Below, in pieces: positions 43,045 to 43,962 of a stretch of DNA of 43,962 bases. The notes under the pieces are model-generated. The model worked only from the letters and a program-made list of their open reading frames with translations, was not told the origin of the DNA and ran no database searches. The DNA is from Candidatus Zhuqueibacterota bacterium (GTDB lineage Bacteria > Electryoneota > RPQS01), in contig RPQS01000029.1 in NCBI GenBank assembly GCA_003818605.1, positions 1 to 43,962 on the forward strand. The letters are read 5' to 3'. How positions within the stretch are numbered: position 1 is the first letter of the stretch; each line of letters opens with the position of its first letter. The position numbers and the translations under genes were made by a program.

Positions 43045-43550
43045 TCGCCCTCCTGCTGCCGGAAATGGCGAGCCAACCGCATAGCACCCACCAGCGCGGC
43101 AAGGAGCAGAACACTGGCCAATTCGAAAGGAACCAAATAGCGTGTTAATAACAATTCGCCGATGCGCTGTGTCGTGGGAGTAATCTCGGGCTGCACCGAC
43201 GGCCAAGGCACAGTATAAAAGACCAGGAAAATGCCCAGGCCGAGCAGCACGAGCGGGATCAAAGCGAGAAAGCGCTGATGAGTCAACTGGGGAATATCGA
43301 GAGTGGTGATCTTAGCCGTGAGAAATACGCCGAAAATGACGAGTGTGAGGATCCCGCCGACATAAATCAGCACTTGTGCAGCGGCCAGAAAGTCAGCGTG
43401 AAGAAACAGATACAGAACCGCCACGCCGAAAAAAGCAAACAACAAAGCGAAGGCGCTGTAGATGATCCTTTTATGAAACACAACTACAGCCGCCGAAACG
43501 ACCGTGAGCGCAACGAAAAACCAAAATACAATTTGACTCAACAGCGTCAT
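43041..43550 (-). CDS. nuoJ: NADH-quinone oxidoreductase subunit J
   Basis: A 169-residue membrane subunit of five helices. Typical NuoJ text is FVALTVVSAAVVVFHKRIIYSAFALLFAFFGVAVLYLFL and FLAAAQVLIYVGGILTLVIFGVFLT. The C terminus overlaps the TTG start of nuoK. It begins 31 bases after the nuoI stop. No clear Shine-Dalgarno precedes the ATG, so coupling to upstream translation is likely. Confidence 0.95.
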   Translation of the reverse strand: MTLLSQIVFWFFVALTVVSAAVVVFHKRIIYSAFALLFAFFGVAVLYLFLHADFLAAAQVLIYVGGILTLVIFGVFLTAKITTLDIPQLTHQRFLALIPLVLLGLGIFLVFYTVPWPSVQPEITPTTQRIGELLLTRYLVPFELASVLLLAALVGAMRLARHFRQQEGD

Positions 43551-43581
43551 TGAGGAATTCTACCCTGCATGGTCGAGATCA

Positions 43582-43962
43582 TCATGCTCTTTCCGGAGTC
43601 GCTCCGCCACTGGGCGCGGATTTGGCCGCCGCGGCTTGCGCAGCCTTAACATGCTTGCGGGCTTCTTCCCGAGCCTGGACTCGTTTTTTATCAGCCTCGG
43701 TCATATCGGAAAAATCCTTGAGCAGTTCCCGGCGGCTGAAAACGGGCGGTTCCTGCGGAAGCTCCCAGTGCAGCGAATGAGTATCGCAAACGTCCACGCA
43801 CAATCCGCAGTATACACACTTCGACATGTCAATCTTGAATTCGAGGATATACATCTTTTTCGGCTTGCCGTCGGGGAGGATTCCCAAGTCTTCGCCCGGT
43901 TCCGCGCGCGCTCCGACAATCGTGAAGATATTCACCGGACAAACCCGCTTGCAGGAAAGGCA
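43582..43962 (-). CDS. nuoI: NADH-quinone oxidoreductase subunit I, 3' part
   Basis: The frame is open to the right edge of the window, so the N-terminal part is missing. Visible are the end of the first 4Fe-4S motif (CLSCKRVCP) and the second (CVYCGLCVDVC), which carry electrons along the peripheral arm (clusters N6a/N6b). The fourth cysteine of the second motif is followed by Asp where Pro is usual. After the ferredoxin part there is a hydrophilic tail of about 40 residues, rich in Lys, Arg, Glu and Ala (EADKKRVQAREEARKHVKAA, then a Pro/Ser/Gly end). Next gene is nuoJ, as in standard nuo operons. Confidence 0.93.
   Translation of the reverse strand, partial: CLSCKRVCPVNIFTIVGARAEPGEDLGILPDGKPKKMYILEFKIDMSKCVYCGLCVDVCDTHSLHWELPQEPPVFSRRELLKDFSDMTEADKKRVQAREEARKHVKAAQAAAAKSAPSGGATPERA

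Overview
The window looks like chromosome from an uncultured or little-studied bacterium of the FCB type (Bacteroidota relatives such as KSB1, Calditrichota or Electryoneota-like lineages). The main reason is that two very large secreted proteins end in a type IX secretion C-terminal sorting domain of the NPFNP class. Lipoproteins, a beta-barrel porin and diderm-style phosphate uptake fit this. The phylum is an inference; there is no rRNA or universal marker here. Base composition is moderate except for AT-rich gaps around 9.2-9.5, 10.7-11.2 and 21.6-22.2 kb.

Layout. 1-1.0 kb: 3' part of a secreted-type alpha/beta hydrolase. 1.0-4.1 kb, minus strand: ribA, a four-domain DUF4397 lipoprotein, a FAS1 protein and a DUF378 membrane protein. 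4.2-9.15 kb, plus strand: a tightly packed unit starting with an XRE-cupin regulator, then SRPBCC, a thioredoxin-like protein, UV endonuclease UvsE, an SDR-DUF2867 protein and a TerC gene broken by five single-base shifts. 9.5-10.66 kb: a decayed Fic gene. 11.2-19.26 kb: a complete phosphate regulon (phoB, phoR, porin, pstS, pstC, pstA, pstB, phoU). 19.3-24.2 kb: a scarred region with two tRNA-Thr-like fragments, an HEXXH secreted protein, an IS1182-type remnant, a 91-residue ORF and an internally deleted IS3 element with both ends. 24.3-28.2 kb: a 1297-residue T9SS-type protein. 28.4-37.3 kb, minus: a 2988-residue T9SS-type modular protein. 37.6-43.96 kb, minus: nuoN, M, L, K, J and the 3' part of nuoI (complex I).

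How parts work together. In the phosphate block, 11-bp-spaced (C/G)TTAA(C/T) repeats lie upstream of phoB, pstS and pstC, and less clearly the porin. In the three clear cases a -10-like hexamer starts exactly 16 bases after the start of the second repeat. This predicts a Pho box and an autoregulated regulon with pstS insulated by its own terminator and pstCAB-phoU restarted from its own Pho promoter, possibly as a leaderless mRNA. In the 4.2-9.1 kb block, ATGA start-stop overlaps tie several genes together and two palindromes precede the regulator, suggesting a self-regulated stress or UV-response operon.

The candidates for something undescribed are the XRE-cupin/UvsE operon, the giant Cys-patterned modular protein with a three-fold super-repeat of about 290 residues, the Pho-box architecture, and the tRNA-scar-bounded segment carrying the HEXXH protein. 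All functional statements are by motif and family recognition by eye; no database search was run.
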